A stretch of DNA of 64,000 nucleotides, taken from assembly GCA_025175895.1 (NCBI GenBank), contig CM045991.1:89887174-89951173 (forward strand), in the 5' to 3' direction. The notes under the pieces are model-generated. The model saw nothing but the letters and a program-made list of their open reading frames with translations, was not told the DNA's origin and did no database searches. The translations under genes were made by a program, and so were the position numbers. Of this stretch, positions 21,922 to 32,526 are shown piece after piece; the stretch's first letter is position 1, and each line of letters begins with the position of its first letter. This stretch comes from Wurfbainia villosa. Taxonomy: Eukaryota > Streptophyta > Magnoliopsida > Zingiberales > Zingiberaceae.

Positions 21922-22537
21922 AGTAAGTTCCTTCTGTCATAAATTTGTATGCATTTTTTTTTATTTTTTTCAAAATAAATTGCTTCCTATTGTTGAATAG
22001 GTGGCAACCGATAGATCTCATCCTGATAGACAACTCTCAACTCAACTTCAACATATTTGATCATGAAATTCTAAATACAATTTGTATTTTTTTTTTTTAC
22101 TAACATCAAGTTGTTCCATTGGCCATGCTAATTCTGAGAATTAATTCATTGATGCTATTTAATCAAGGAAAGAAACATGACATATGTTATTTTATTCTAC
22201 GGTTATAAGAATGAAATAAAACCAAAGGTAAAATCTTTAGAAGAACACAGGCAAAAAAAAGAGACAAAGTTAGATAAATCATTCTCGTCATAAGTGATCA
22301 ATCATAGAATAAACAATTGAAATATAATTTTGAATCTGAAGAATAAACATTTAGAATAAACATCGTGCAAACCATTCACGATAAAAGAAGACAACCAGTA
22401 TAGAAAAAAAATACTACATAGTTGTTTTGGACATATATTTCACACTCAAGACGATTCATGATGTACGAGGCTAGCTACTTAGGGTCGATGTCCTTGAGGG
22501 AACAAATTTGCTCTTCACCCATTGATGATCCTAGGGA
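21922..22537. other. Unassigned
   Basis: AT-rich sequence with no recognised gene or repeat apart from a T run at 22088. Confidence 0.5.
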
Positions 22538-22689
22538 TTTGAATTTTTAAAAAATTGACAAGTAATATAAGAGGATAGTGCAATGAAGGTGTTTACAGTG
22601 TTTTACCTAATTTTGACATCCCTACGATAAGTTGTGCATATGTGACAATTGTTTTAAAGTTATAAATTTTGAAAACCTTCTTATCACTA
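22538..22689 (+). repeat. Left copy of a diverged direct repeat
   Basis: The block with GAATTTTTAAAAAATTGACA, AGAGGATAGTGCAATGAAGG and TTTTGACATCCCTACGATAA recurs at 23370-23490. The two copies flank the palindrome and the short-period array. Confidence 0.75.
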
Positions 22690-22935
22690 CTATTATTAAT
22701 TTTGAACTAATATTTTTTGGCACATATAAACTCTGGGGCACTCTAAAAATTTGTATCACTTGGAATGAGTCTAATCGGAGTTCTCTAGATCCATCAATGC
22801 ATTTTGATCAAAACCCATTGATGGACTTAGAGAGCTCTGGTTGGACTCATTCAAAGTGCTATAGATTTCTGAAGTGCTCTAAAGTTTGTATGTACCTAAA
22901 AATATCAGCTCAGAATCATTAACAATATTGTGGTG
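22690..22935. repeat. Near-perfect ~245-bp palindrome (foldback element)
   Basis: Centre is TTTTGATCAAAA at about 22803-22814. Arms run outward through CCATCAATG/CATTGATGG, the GAGCTCTCT-like block, GAATGAGTC/GACTCATTC, and TAATATTTTTTGG/CCTAAAAATATCA, about 120 bases each with roughly one mismatch in six. It would form a long hairpin if single-stranded or transcribed. A copy at 23230-23385 keeps only the left arm and the centre. Confidence 0.85.
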
Positions 22936-23222
22936 TTGGTCTTGAAAATCTAGCACCACTATAGTGTTGATTTTTGAATATCAGGACCATGGTGGTATGG
23001 GTCTTGCAAGACCAACACTATGTAATGGATTTGAAAATACAACACCATGGTGGTGCTGGATTTGTAATACCAGCACCATGGCAGTGTTGGATTTGCAAGA
23101 CCAATACCATGGTGCTGGTGCAAGATCAATATCTTGGGGTGTTGATTTTGCAAGATCATCACCACTTTGGTGCTGATTTTGCAAGACCAACACCACATAT
23201 AGTGCTGGTGAAAAATCAACAC
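22936..23222 (+). repeat. Short-period array (about 36 bp) with CACCATGGTGGTG cores
   Basis: About eight degenerate units of the type ACCAACACCATGGTGGTGCT followed by GGATTTGCAAG. The word ACCACCATGGTGGT is itself palindromic. The composition explains the antisense open frames here; it is not coding. Confidence 0.8.
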
Positions 23223-23385
23223 TGCAATGTTATTAATAATTTTAAGTTGATATTTTTGGATACATATAAATTTTGGGGCATTTCATAAACCTGTAACACT
23301 TGGAATGAGTCCAATTGAGCTCTCTAGATCCATCAATGGATTTTGATCAAAATCCATTGATAAGCCTAGGGGATTTGAATTTTTG
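23223..23385 (+). repeat. Truncated copy of the palindromic foldback
   Basis: From TTAATAATTTTAAGTTGATA to CCATCAATGGATTTTGATCA it follows the left arm and centre of 22690-22935, then breaks at CCATTGATA and continues in the direct repeat of 22538. Confidence 0.8.
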
Positions 23386-24292
23386 AAAAATTGATATGTA
23401 AGGAAAGAGGATAGTGCAATGAAGGTGTTTATGATGTTTATGCCTAGTTTTGACATTCCTACGATAAGTTATGTGTATGTGTCAATTTCAACTCTGGTAG
23501 GTCCATCAATGGGTTCCTACCAAAATCCATTGATGCCCCTATCCACATCCTATTCAACCCAATCCAATTTCATTAGTTTTGCAAACTCACCCTAGGTCTA
23601 ACCTTGCCCTAAGATCTCAACCTCAATGCTCGCATAGCCTCGCACAACCTGATTTCAAAATTCAGCCTACGTGTCAATTGGCATACACATATAATTGTCA
23701 TGTAGGAGGCGCATAACCCAGTTTGGTCGCCACCTTAACCTTCTATATTCCTTCCTCTGCCACACCATGTCAAGGATTCTAAATTTCAACCATAGTAGGT
23801 CCATCAATGGGTTTTTGCCAAAACCCATTGATGCCCCTATCCACCTCCTATTCAACCTAATCCAAGTCCGTTAGTTTTCTGAACTCACCCTGGGTCCAAC
23901 CCTACCCTAAGATCACAACCTTAAGGTTCACTTAGCCTTGCACAACCTGATTTCAAAATTCAACCTCTGTTCCAATTGGCACACACACATAATTGTCGTG
24001 TAGGAGGCGCGGAACCCAATTTGGTCGCCACCTTAACCTTGCACATTCCTTCCTTTGCTGCACCATGTCAAGGATTTTGAATTTCAACTCAAGCAAGTCC
24101 ATCAATGGGTTTCTGCCAATCCACCTCCTATTCAACCCAATCCAAGTCTGTTAGTTTTCTGAACTCACCCTGGGTCTAACCCTGCCTAAAGATCACAACA
24201 TCAAGGCTCGCATAGCCTTGCACAACATGATTTCAAAATTTAGCCTCTGTGTCAATTTGCATGCACACATAATGTTGGTGTAGAAAGCATCA
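23386..24292 (+). repeat. 298-bp satellite, cluster 1 (about 2.7 units)
   Basis: The core GTCCATCAATGGG recurs at 23501, 23799 and 24097, a step of 298 bases. Each unit contains TTTGGTCGCCACCTTAACC, the palindromic core, CCACCTCCTATTCAACC, TCACCCTGGGTC and AGCCTTGCACAACCTGATTT. In the third unit the right arm of the core is deleted. The same family forms the array at 59505-63790. Confidence 0.9.
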
Positions 24293-24380
24293 TGTTGGTG
24301 CAATCAGCTCATGTCACGATTGACCAGACTCGAGTTGGACTCGAGTAGTATTTTGATGTTTGACAATGTTTTGGGGAGAT
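24293..24380 (+). mobile_element. 5' stub of a SIRE-like LTR
   Basis: TGTTGGTGCAATCAGCTCAT... to TTTTGGGGAGAT matches the first ~88 bases of the LTR that starts again at 24381. A second element of the same family has landed within, or recombined with, this older LTR. Confidence 0.8.
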
Positions 24381-25873
24381 TGTTGGTGCAAACGACCCGG
24401 ATCATGATTGACCGGACTCGAGTGATATTTTGATGTTTGACGATAGTTTGACAATTGTTTGACTATATGGTTGACATGGGGTTGACCATATGATGGAGAT
24501 GTCCAAGTCTTATGTACTTGGCATGGAAAGTCCAAGCATGAGTCTTGGCAAGGGAAAGTCGAAGCTTGAGTCTTGGCAATTGGAAAGTCTAACATGGGTT
24601 GGCAAGGAAAGTCCAAGCATGGGTCTTGGCAAAGGAAAATCCAAGCTTAAGTCTTGGCAAATGAAAAGTCCAACATGGGTTGGCAAGGGAAGTCCAAGGG
24701 GTGATATTGGCGGCGTAAAGCCCAAGGGTGGAGTCTTGGCAGCGTAAAGTCCAATGGTTGGCGGCGTAAAGTCCAAGAGGGAGTCTTGGCAGCATAAACC
24801 CAATGTGCCTTGGTGGGATAGACCATCTTAGCATGACAATAGCCGATAGAAGCACCTGAAGGGCAGCGTATAGATGAACAAGTCATTGATGACTTGGGGG
24901 GATACGATAGGCATGAGGCTGACGGAGGTGACTAGAAGACTTAGGTCTAGGCTAAGGGTGATCTAGCAAGTATGAGGACATCATACTTGGGGTTAAACCT
25001 CATGTTTAAGGTTATCAGTCGACTGGAGCTTTGGACCAGTCGATTGGTCAAGTGTTTTGACACTTGGTAGCCGAGTTGACTCGTGGAAGGCGACTGAGAT
25101 TATGGTCAGTCGAATTGCTCAGAGTCTACTGGTGTTCGACTGTAGGAAATAGACTGGCAATCGACTGTCAGCATTGGGCAGTCGACTGATGGTTTGAGCA
25201 GTCGACTGATGGTCAGGGTTACGAGAGCAGAATGCTCGGTAGTCGACTAGTCAGTCGACTACGACCCTGACAATTGACTGCTAGGTTATGGTAGTCGACT
25301 GCCAGTGTATCCGTCGGAACTTATCCAACGTGGATTAAGCCGTTGTCTCACAACGGCTACAGAAGCAGTCGACTTCTAGGCGAAATTCAACCCGAGGTGA
25401 AGCTTTAAAAGGAGCTCGTGGAGGAGGATTTGGCTAAGGTTCTTTGAGGCAATTTGGAGGGGATTTGCTGCTGCAATCTAGACCTTCAAGGCTCTTCTCA
25501 AGCAACCAAAGATTAAGCAATCAAAAGTTCGTTCTAAAGTTTTCTTTACTTGCATTTTAGTATATTTGCTTTGTATTACTATTGTAATCATTGTAAGAGG
25601 TTTCTTCGCCTTTAACTTGTTGTCGAGAAGGAGTATTATTCCTTAGTGGTGTTGTTTGCATCGCTAGGGCTCATTCGAGCCCAATCCATGGAGTATGAAC
25701 CCTAAGGTTCCAAACTACGTTATATCTTGTGTATTGTGTGCTTGTGTCGTGTTTTATTTTTATTATTCCATATTCCGTTGTGCTAATGACATTGTGCAAG
25801 CACGCGATTGTTATCCATCAAGACGTACGAAAATGCTATTCACCCCCCTCTAGCGATGATCAATATCCCAACA
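24381..25873 (+). repeat. 5' LTR of the SIRE-like element, 1493 bp
   Basis: Starts TGTTGGTGCAAACGACC and ends CAATATCCCAACA, directly before the primer site. Contains many CAGTCGACTG words (25015-25380) and repeated AAGTCCAAG(C/G) words (24500-24790). Confidence 0.92.
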
Positions 25874-25875
25874 AG

Positions 25876-25887
25876 TGGTATCAGAGC
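25876..25887 (+). other. Primer binding site (initiator tRNA-Met) of the SIRE-like element
   Basis: TGGTATCAGAGC, two bases after the LTR end. Fixes the element on the plus strand. Confidence 0.92.
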
Positions 25888-25944
25888 GAGGCTGCTCTTC
25901 AAAGTTTAACAACTAAGGGAGCATTGCTAGAGGGTGAAGAAGAA

Positions 25945-26875
25945 GATGGAGTTTGAAGAAAAATTAGGATGGGACATCAACACACCTACACCATATAACC
26001 AAGAAGATTTTCTGACATGGAGGGTGAGTGGAGACATTCTTGATGATGGACATAGAAGATTGGTTCATCATCATAGAAGGTTTTGAACCCCCTAGGGATA
26101 AGAAGGGAGATGTCCTAAAATTGAAGAAGTGGACTCAAGAGCAACACCTAAAGTTCAAGACTGAAGTTAAGGTAACAAAACTTTTAGAAGATTTGATACC
26201 TAATGATATTTTGTCTAGACTAGGTGAATATCAAGATGTCAAGGAGCTTTGGAGCATATTGGCAAAGTTCCATGAAGGACCATCACCGACTTCAAGTGAA
26301 GAACAATCACAAGAAGCCGAAGAATGTTCATCGGCTCAAGAAGAGGAGGAGGCCGAAGAAACAAGCTCTTCCTCACAAGAAAGTGAGGATTCGGAAGTTG
26401 ATAGAGAATCGACATCCGGATCGGGATCGGGATCGGTGGATGAAGAGGTAGAAGTAGAAGAAGTCTCCGCCTCTAGGATTGAGGGGGAGGAGAGACCATC
26501 CACTCCGGAGCATCAAGAAGAAGCTTCTACTTCCAGTCAAGAAGAAGAGCAAGCCCAAACTTCCACCATTGACCTAGGTAACTCAAGCATTTTAGTTAAA
26601 AATAAAAATCACATAATTTGCTTTGAGTGTAGGGAACCCAGACACTATAAGAGCAAGTGCCTTGAGAAGGTCAAGAAGGCTCCGCCGACACCAAAAGTCA
26701 ACAAGAATTCAAAGGATGTCGGAGTCCCCACTAGTAAGAGCAAGGAGCACGTGGTGTGCTTCAAGTGCCATCAAAGGGGACACTACCGAAGTCAATGACC
26801 TAGGGGGAAAAGCAAACCAAAGGGCAAGGAGGAGTCACACATGTAGGGGAAGCCTCTAAGGCAAACCCTAAGGTA
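25945..26875 (+). pseudogene. SIRE-like Gag with two CCHC zinc knuckles, broken
   Basis: ATG at 25945 opens MEFEEKLGWDINTPTPYNQE; after DFLTWRV a two-base loss near 26027 shifts the frame, and METFLMMDIEDWFIIIEGFE-type sequence continues (26028 onward). The middle is very rich in E and S (residues about 85-185 of the second frame). Two nucleic-acid-binding knuckles follow: CFECREPRHYKSKC and CFKCHQRGHYRSQ, in which the last cysteine codon has become TGA at 26795-26797. Beyond it the frame continues PRGKSKPKGKEE. Gag packages the element RNA; this copy could not make a full product. Confidence 0.9.
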
Positions 26876-27106
26876 TATTTTAATGCACCTTCTAGTTTTA
26901 GGTTTTAAAAGCATGTTTTTAGCACTCTTTCTATTACTCATGAAAAGCATGCTAGTGAAAATAGGCTTTATTGCTTAGGAGCTAAACATGTCCATTTTAG
27001 GAGTAAGGAGAAATTTGGGACTAATATCCCTAAAATAATTTTACCTAAGGAAAATATTAGGAAGATAGAGAACCATCTAGGCTTTGACTCCAAGAATTCT
27101 AGACAT

Positions 27107-27421
27107 ATGCTTAGAAATAACAAAATAATTCAAAGAAGTAATGGGCCCACTAAATTAGAAAAATTGGAGTGTGAAAATCAAGTCTTGAGGTCAAGGCTTG
27201 AGAAGTTGGAGAAGACCCTTAAGAAGATGCAAGATCAAGTTAAAGGGCCAAATTGTCAAGATCTAGGTCCTAGGAGACAAGGTTCATCCAAAGGAAAGAA
27301 AGGTTTGGGTCACAAACCTAAGCCTAAGGAGACCTACCATAGTGTTCCATTTGATTATGGAACACAACCTAGGTCTAGGAAAGTCAAGGTTAATAGGGAA
27401 GTCATCCCTAAGGTTAACTAA
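27107..27421 (+). pseudogene. C-terminal Gag/linker coiled coil of SIRE-like element
   Basis: Encodes KLECENQVLRSRLEKLEKTL, a leucine-heptad coiled coil, then a K/P-rich tail. It is in the right place between Gag and protease of a SIRE-like element. No independent function is suggested. Confidence 0.65.
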
Positions 27422-27522
27422 GGCAAGTGTCTAGTGGCCAAGGTTTTCATGAAACCTAGGGAGACCACTAAGAATGTTACTAGGGAGGCAATCCCTAAGG
27501 TTAACCATGACAAGACCCAAAT

Positions 27523-29041
27523 TGTTAGTGTCATTCATAAGATGATTGATTAAGGATCATATGTATCATATTTCATTAATAACATGCAAAGATTGATTAT
27601 TATATTTACTTTATGCGTGTGCCAACCAAATAAATATAATAGTGTCCTTGAATAGTAGGTTCTAATCTACAGTATATCAATTGGTAGAATTGATTATGAG
27701 AAGATGTAGAGAACACTATTCTTAAACATTCTTAGTCAAGTATTGTATTAATAGACAAAGAGATATATTTATACATTGAGACTAGTATGTCGGTCAATGG
27801 ATGACTTGATCTCACAAGTCATGGATATGTGATATCACATTGACACATGAGTATATATATTGGAGAATATATGTACTGAATTGATCCGCCATGAGAAAGT
27901 GTCATGGATCGTTATATGAGTGTCATATACTTTCTCATGTGACTATTGGTATGAATAGTCCTTAGACCTAAAATCACTACGGTTCCCTACATAAGGAGTT
28001 ATGTACTTTGGTATCGTCTAATGTCACCCGTAACAGGGTGCACTATAACGACGATTATTGGGTATGTAACGAATTATGCGGAGGGATGTGAGTGATGTAG
28101 ATGAGATCTATCCCTCCCATATGACGGGAGTGATATCTTTGGCCTCTTGATAGAGTATGACCACGAAATGCATGACCATGCTCAAATGAGCCATTTGAGT
28201 GAGTCTACTTGGGGATCAAGAAATATAAAGATCGATAAGGGGATGACACGGTCTATGCCTCATTGATCGATCTAAGATATCAAGGATAGAAGGACACCGT
28301 CATACATGATAATAATCACGGAAAGGTTATCGGATCTCGATTTTCTTATATCTTGGGTAGCAATGATGTATTGCTAGATGTCGCTCATTGCTTATGTATC
28401 TAAAATAGTTTTAGATACATTGCCAACGCTATAAGAGCCTATTGGTTCATACACAAATGACATTCTATTTTAGAGATGGTTTCTTTTAGTTGACTAAAAG
28501 AACAATTGAGAAAATGGCCAAGACTTGAGTTAGACTCAAGCTGGTTGAACTTGAGTTAGACTCAAGTTAAACAATGGAAGATAATTCATCATTTAGAAAA
28601 TCCAAGGGTCATCTATCACTTTGCATGATTAATGTGATTAATCATGCAAGGGAATATCAAAGGCCTTGGTATTCATGATGAGGAGATGAGAGGTTTTATT
28701 CATTGATGAAATGGAATACCAAGGGTCATGGTATTGATTCGGAGATAATGGAGTTGATGGCTTGGGGGGGTTTTTTTCATATGCTTTCAACGTGAAAGCT
28801 TGGGTGTGCTTTTTGAGGGTTGGACATGTAAGCCAAGAGGCAAGCCAAGGAATCCCTCTCCTTCTTCTCCTTCTTCTTCCAAGTGTTCTTGGTGTTTTTG
28901 CTAGGGTTGCTAGCACAACGTGACTCCAAAACTGTTGAGTGTCAGTGTGGATACCATGGAGATACGATTGTTCTAACCTTATCATAGTAAACATAATTTC
29001 TGCCCTTGTGTTATTCGACAGTCATTTTTAGGAGTTCAACA
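27523..29041 (+). mobile_element. LTR of the copia-1 family, plus orientation (1519 bp)
   Basis: TGTTAGTGTCATTC... to GGAGTTCAACA is the reverse-complement arrangement of the 5083-6941 LTR; shared landmarks are the ATGAGAAAGTGTCATGGATCG block, GACTATTGGTATGAATAGTC and ATGTCACCCGTAACAGGGTG. It is shorter than other copies (1859 and 1805 bp) through internal deletions. The flanks (caaat left, aagat right) do not match, so it may be a truncated-element remnant rather than a clean solo LTR. Confidence 0.85.
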
Positions 29042-30289
29042 AAGATTTTGATTGTGCATGCCCACACTACAACCAGTTTGGCCGATGAAATATTTTTAAT
29101 TATACATAGACTCATTCCTTACAATATTTGACTGTAATTCATTGACCCATGGGGATTGTCTTAATGCTTATTTTGGTGTCTTAGCTGACGAATGCAAGTA
29201 GACTGATAAGGCGTACTACCCATCGATATTCTATGGGAGTGGATTCCCTATAGGGGTTTTTTATCTATCTACTAATCTCAACATATTAAATCAACTTGAT
29301 TTTTGACTTGATTTTTATACATAGGATATGTTCAATTGTATGTATGCCCAAGCATTCCATCAAATAGTTAAAACACCAGCCAATGATCCAATCAGATTTA
29401 TATTTATCCAATAATCCTTGATGACCACTAGCACCTAGTGGTGGTGGACTTCTAAAAATACGAGGTTATTCACTATAATTCTATCTCGGTTAAAAATTCT
29501 TTCAATGATCAATTTGATGAAATAGTAAGTATTTTATTTTTTATCGTACATTACTGGAGAAGTTGTATTTTGGGAACTAAGTATGTCTGATGATGGTTAT
29601 AGGTTGCATTCTTTAAAAAAATACACCCTTCGTATTATGAGAATTGGCATCCTGATGGGTGATAAAATACTAAATATTGTTTTCTCTACGCAACGAGTGC
29701 AGGGTCCGAAGCAATGCTCTTCGTACGACATTACAAATTCTTTTCCACATAATTAATAAGTTAAAGGTTGTGCTAAACTATATTTTATTTTTCATACAGA
29801 TTTGACTATGAATTTTTTTATTATGATACATCAACAATCTCATTTTTGGCTACCCCATAAAATTCAAACAGCAACACATGAGGCAGTATAGATTCGAGGT
29901 GGGGAATAAAAGAATACGGAACTCAAATTTTAATTTGAAATTTTGATTGTGCACAGATTGTAATAATGAACAAAGTTGTGTATATTATTGTTCTTGTACC
30001 TGCCTAATTTGAATTGTAGATGCTGAGTTTGTAAACATTAAAACCGAACTAATTGTAGTTATTCTACAATTAGAAACTTTGTATATTTTATTGATTATGT
30101 TTATCTTGAAAATATCTGATTGTACAATGTATGATAGTGGTTATAGCTCTATGAATGAGTTTATTGTACAGACAAATGATCTTTCATGGAAATAATTTTA
30201 TCTGCACAGAAACATCTTATTGTTATGTGTCTTTCAGAGCTGGCTAAGCCACTCTTATGGGTATCGACCTGACTAGTGTTGGTTTTAAG
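29042..30289. other. Unassigned stretch
   Basis: AT-rich, no domain recognised on either strand. It does not continue the Gag-Pol of the SIRE-like element on the other side of the LTR, so the junction at 29041 is not a simple insertion scar. Confidence 0.5.
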
Positions 30290-31991
30290 AGGTCATGCTA
30301 CTGCTATTTCATTAATATCAACACCATCTAAGATAAATACTTGATGGTGATGGTATTTCAAGTGCAGCACCACGTTGGATCTGGACTTTGAATATCAGCA
30401 CCACCGTTGATCTCACCTAAAACCTTCATAATGTTGGTATTTCAAGTGCAACACCATGTTGGTCCTGGACTTTGAATATCAGCACCACCGTTTATATCAT
30501 CTAAAGTCTTCATGGTGGTGGTAATTCAAGTTTAGCACCAAAGTGGTATTGAACTTCCAATATCAACACTACAGTTTATTTCACCATTTTAACTCACTGG
30601 AATTTAAGGTACTTCACCATGGTGGTGCTGGACTTTATAGATTAGTACCACCGTTTATTGAAGCTCACTACTTGATGGTGTTGGTATTTCAAGTGCAGTG
30701 CCACGTTGGGCCTAGACTCTGAATATCAACACCTCCGTTGATCTCACCTAAAACCTTCATGGTGCTGGTATTTCAAGTGCAACACCACGTTAGTCCTGGA
30801 TTTTGAATATCAACACCACTATTTATATCACTTAAAACTTTTGTGATGTTGGTAATTCAAGTTTAGCACCAAAGTGATCCTGGACTTCTAATATCAGTGC
30901 CACAGTTTATTTCACCATTTTGACTCATGGCACCATGGTGGTGTTGGACTTTATATATCATCACCATCGGTTGTCGAAGCTCACTACTTGATGGTGTTGG
31001 TATTTGAATTGAATCACCACATTGGTCCTGGACTTTGAATATTAGCACCACTAATTATCTCACCTAAAACCTTCGTGATGTTGGTAATTCAAGTTCAGCA
31101 CCAAAGTGGCCATGGACTTCAAATATCAGCTCCACAGATGATTTAACCATTTATATTCATGGTGATGCTATATTCGAGGTACAACACCATGGTAGAGTTG
31201 GACTTTAAACATCGACATCACCGGATATCTAAGCTCAATACTTGCCAATCCTGTTATTTCAAGTGCAGCACCATGTTGGTCCTGGACTCTAAATATCAGC
31301 ACTACCGTTTATCTCACCTAAAACCTTCATGGTGCTGGTAATTCAAGTTCATCACCAATCTGGTCCTGGACTTTCAATATCAGCACCATAGATGATTTAA
31401 CCATTTAATATTCATGGTGTTGCTATTTAAGGTACAAAACCATGGTGGTGTTGGACTTTAAACATCAGCACCATCGGTTATCTAAGCTCAGCATTTGCTA
31501 GTCCTAGTATTTCAAGTGCAACACCACGTTGGTCATGGATTCTGAATATCATCACCACCTTTTATCTCACCAAAAACCTTCATGGTGCTGGTAATTCAAG
31601 TTCAGCAGCAATCTGGTCCTGGACTTTCAATATCAGCACCATAGATAATTTAACCATTTCTATTCATGGTGCTGCTATTTGAGGTACAACACCATGGTGG
31701 TGTTGGACTTTAAACATCAACACCATCGGTTATCTAAGCTCAATACTTGCTAGTCCTGATATTTAAAATGCAGCACCACGTTGGGCTTGGACTCTGAATA
31801 TCAACACCACCGTTTATCTCACCTAAAACCTTTATGGTGCTGATAATTCAAGTTCAGCACCAATCTGATCCTGAACTTTCAGCACCACAGATAATTTAAC
31901 CATTTCTATTCATGGTGCTACTATTTGAGGTACAATACTATGGTGGTGCTGGACTTTTAACATCAACACCACTGGTTATCTAACCTCAATA
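30290..31991 (+). repeat. ~84-bp tandem repeat array with higher-order structure
   Basis: Monomers of the type CATGGTGCTGGTATTTCAAG-TGCAACACCACGTTGGTCCTGG-ACTTTGAATATCAGCACCACCG. The marker (A/C)TCAATACTTG or ACTACTTGATGGTG recurs at about 30335, 30668, 30982, 31238, 31489, 31741 and 31985: first four-monomer units (about 335, 314) and then three-monomer units (about 251 each). The array stops at 31991 at an insertion and resumes at 51820. Short open frames inside it are chance. Confidence 0.88.
31987..31991 (+). repeat. Target duplication caata (left) of the 19.8-kb insertion
   Basis: The same five bases occur at 51815-51819. Array words on both sides join naturally: ctcaata here and ttgttggtcctg there, compared with ctcaatacttgctagtcctg at 31738. 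Confidence 0.88.
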
Positions 31992-32526
31992 TGTAACGAT
32001 CGGGCCCCTGTTGGCGAAATTTGATGACCCCTATTGGTCGACGACCGTCGCCCCTGTTGGCCCGTCGTTACCCACCTGGACTTTCCACCCCTGGAAGTGG
32101 GTTTTTGCCTTCCCCAGGATTCGAACTCTAGACCTCCAGGCTAAGTACTAAAGATTCATAAACTCGAGGTCTAGAGTTCAATCTCGGGAAGGCAAAAACC
32201 TACGTGTGGGTGAAGTCCGTGGTAATAGGCGGCGACGATAGGTCGCTTGAATAGCTCTGGCCGCTATAATAAAAGGCGCCTTTTTATTGTAACGATCGGG
32301 TCCCTATTGGCGGAATTCGGCGACCCCTATTGGTCGACGACCGTCGCCCCTGTTGGCGAAATTCGGCGACCCCTATTGGTCGACGACCGTCGCCCCTGTT
32401 GGCCCGTCGTTACTCACCTGGTCTTCCCACCCCTGGAAGTGGGTTTTTGCCTTCCCCAGGATTCGAACTCTAGACCTCCAGGCTAAGTACTAAAGTTTAT
32501 GAATCCTGATAACCAAGTGAATAAAT
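31992..32526. repeat. Duplicated GC-rich block with tRNA-like (SINE-like) inverted pieces
   Basis: Two direct copies begin TGTAACGATCGGG (31992 and 32289). Each carries GGTCGACGACCGTCGCCCCT, a GAAGTGGGTTTTTGCCTTCC stretch and GGATTCGAACTCTAGACC, whose reverse complement contains a Pol III B box (GTTCGAATCC). Within the first copy the stretch 32085-32143 is repeated in inverted form at 32164-32215. In the second, a ~46-base piece is doubled. It lies between the target duplication and the Gypsy LTR start. Confidence 0.7.

Larger units (their letters stand above)
24381..27522 (+). mobile_element. SIRE-like Ty1/Copia element, 5' part only
   Basis: 5' LTR (24381-25873), primer site (25876-25887), and a Gag region to about 27520; no protease, integrase, RT or 3' LTR follow because an LTR of the copia-1 family begins at 27523. 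The long acidic Gag with two zinc knuckles resembles the SIRE/Maximus lineage; this rests on Gag shape only. Confidence 0.85.
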
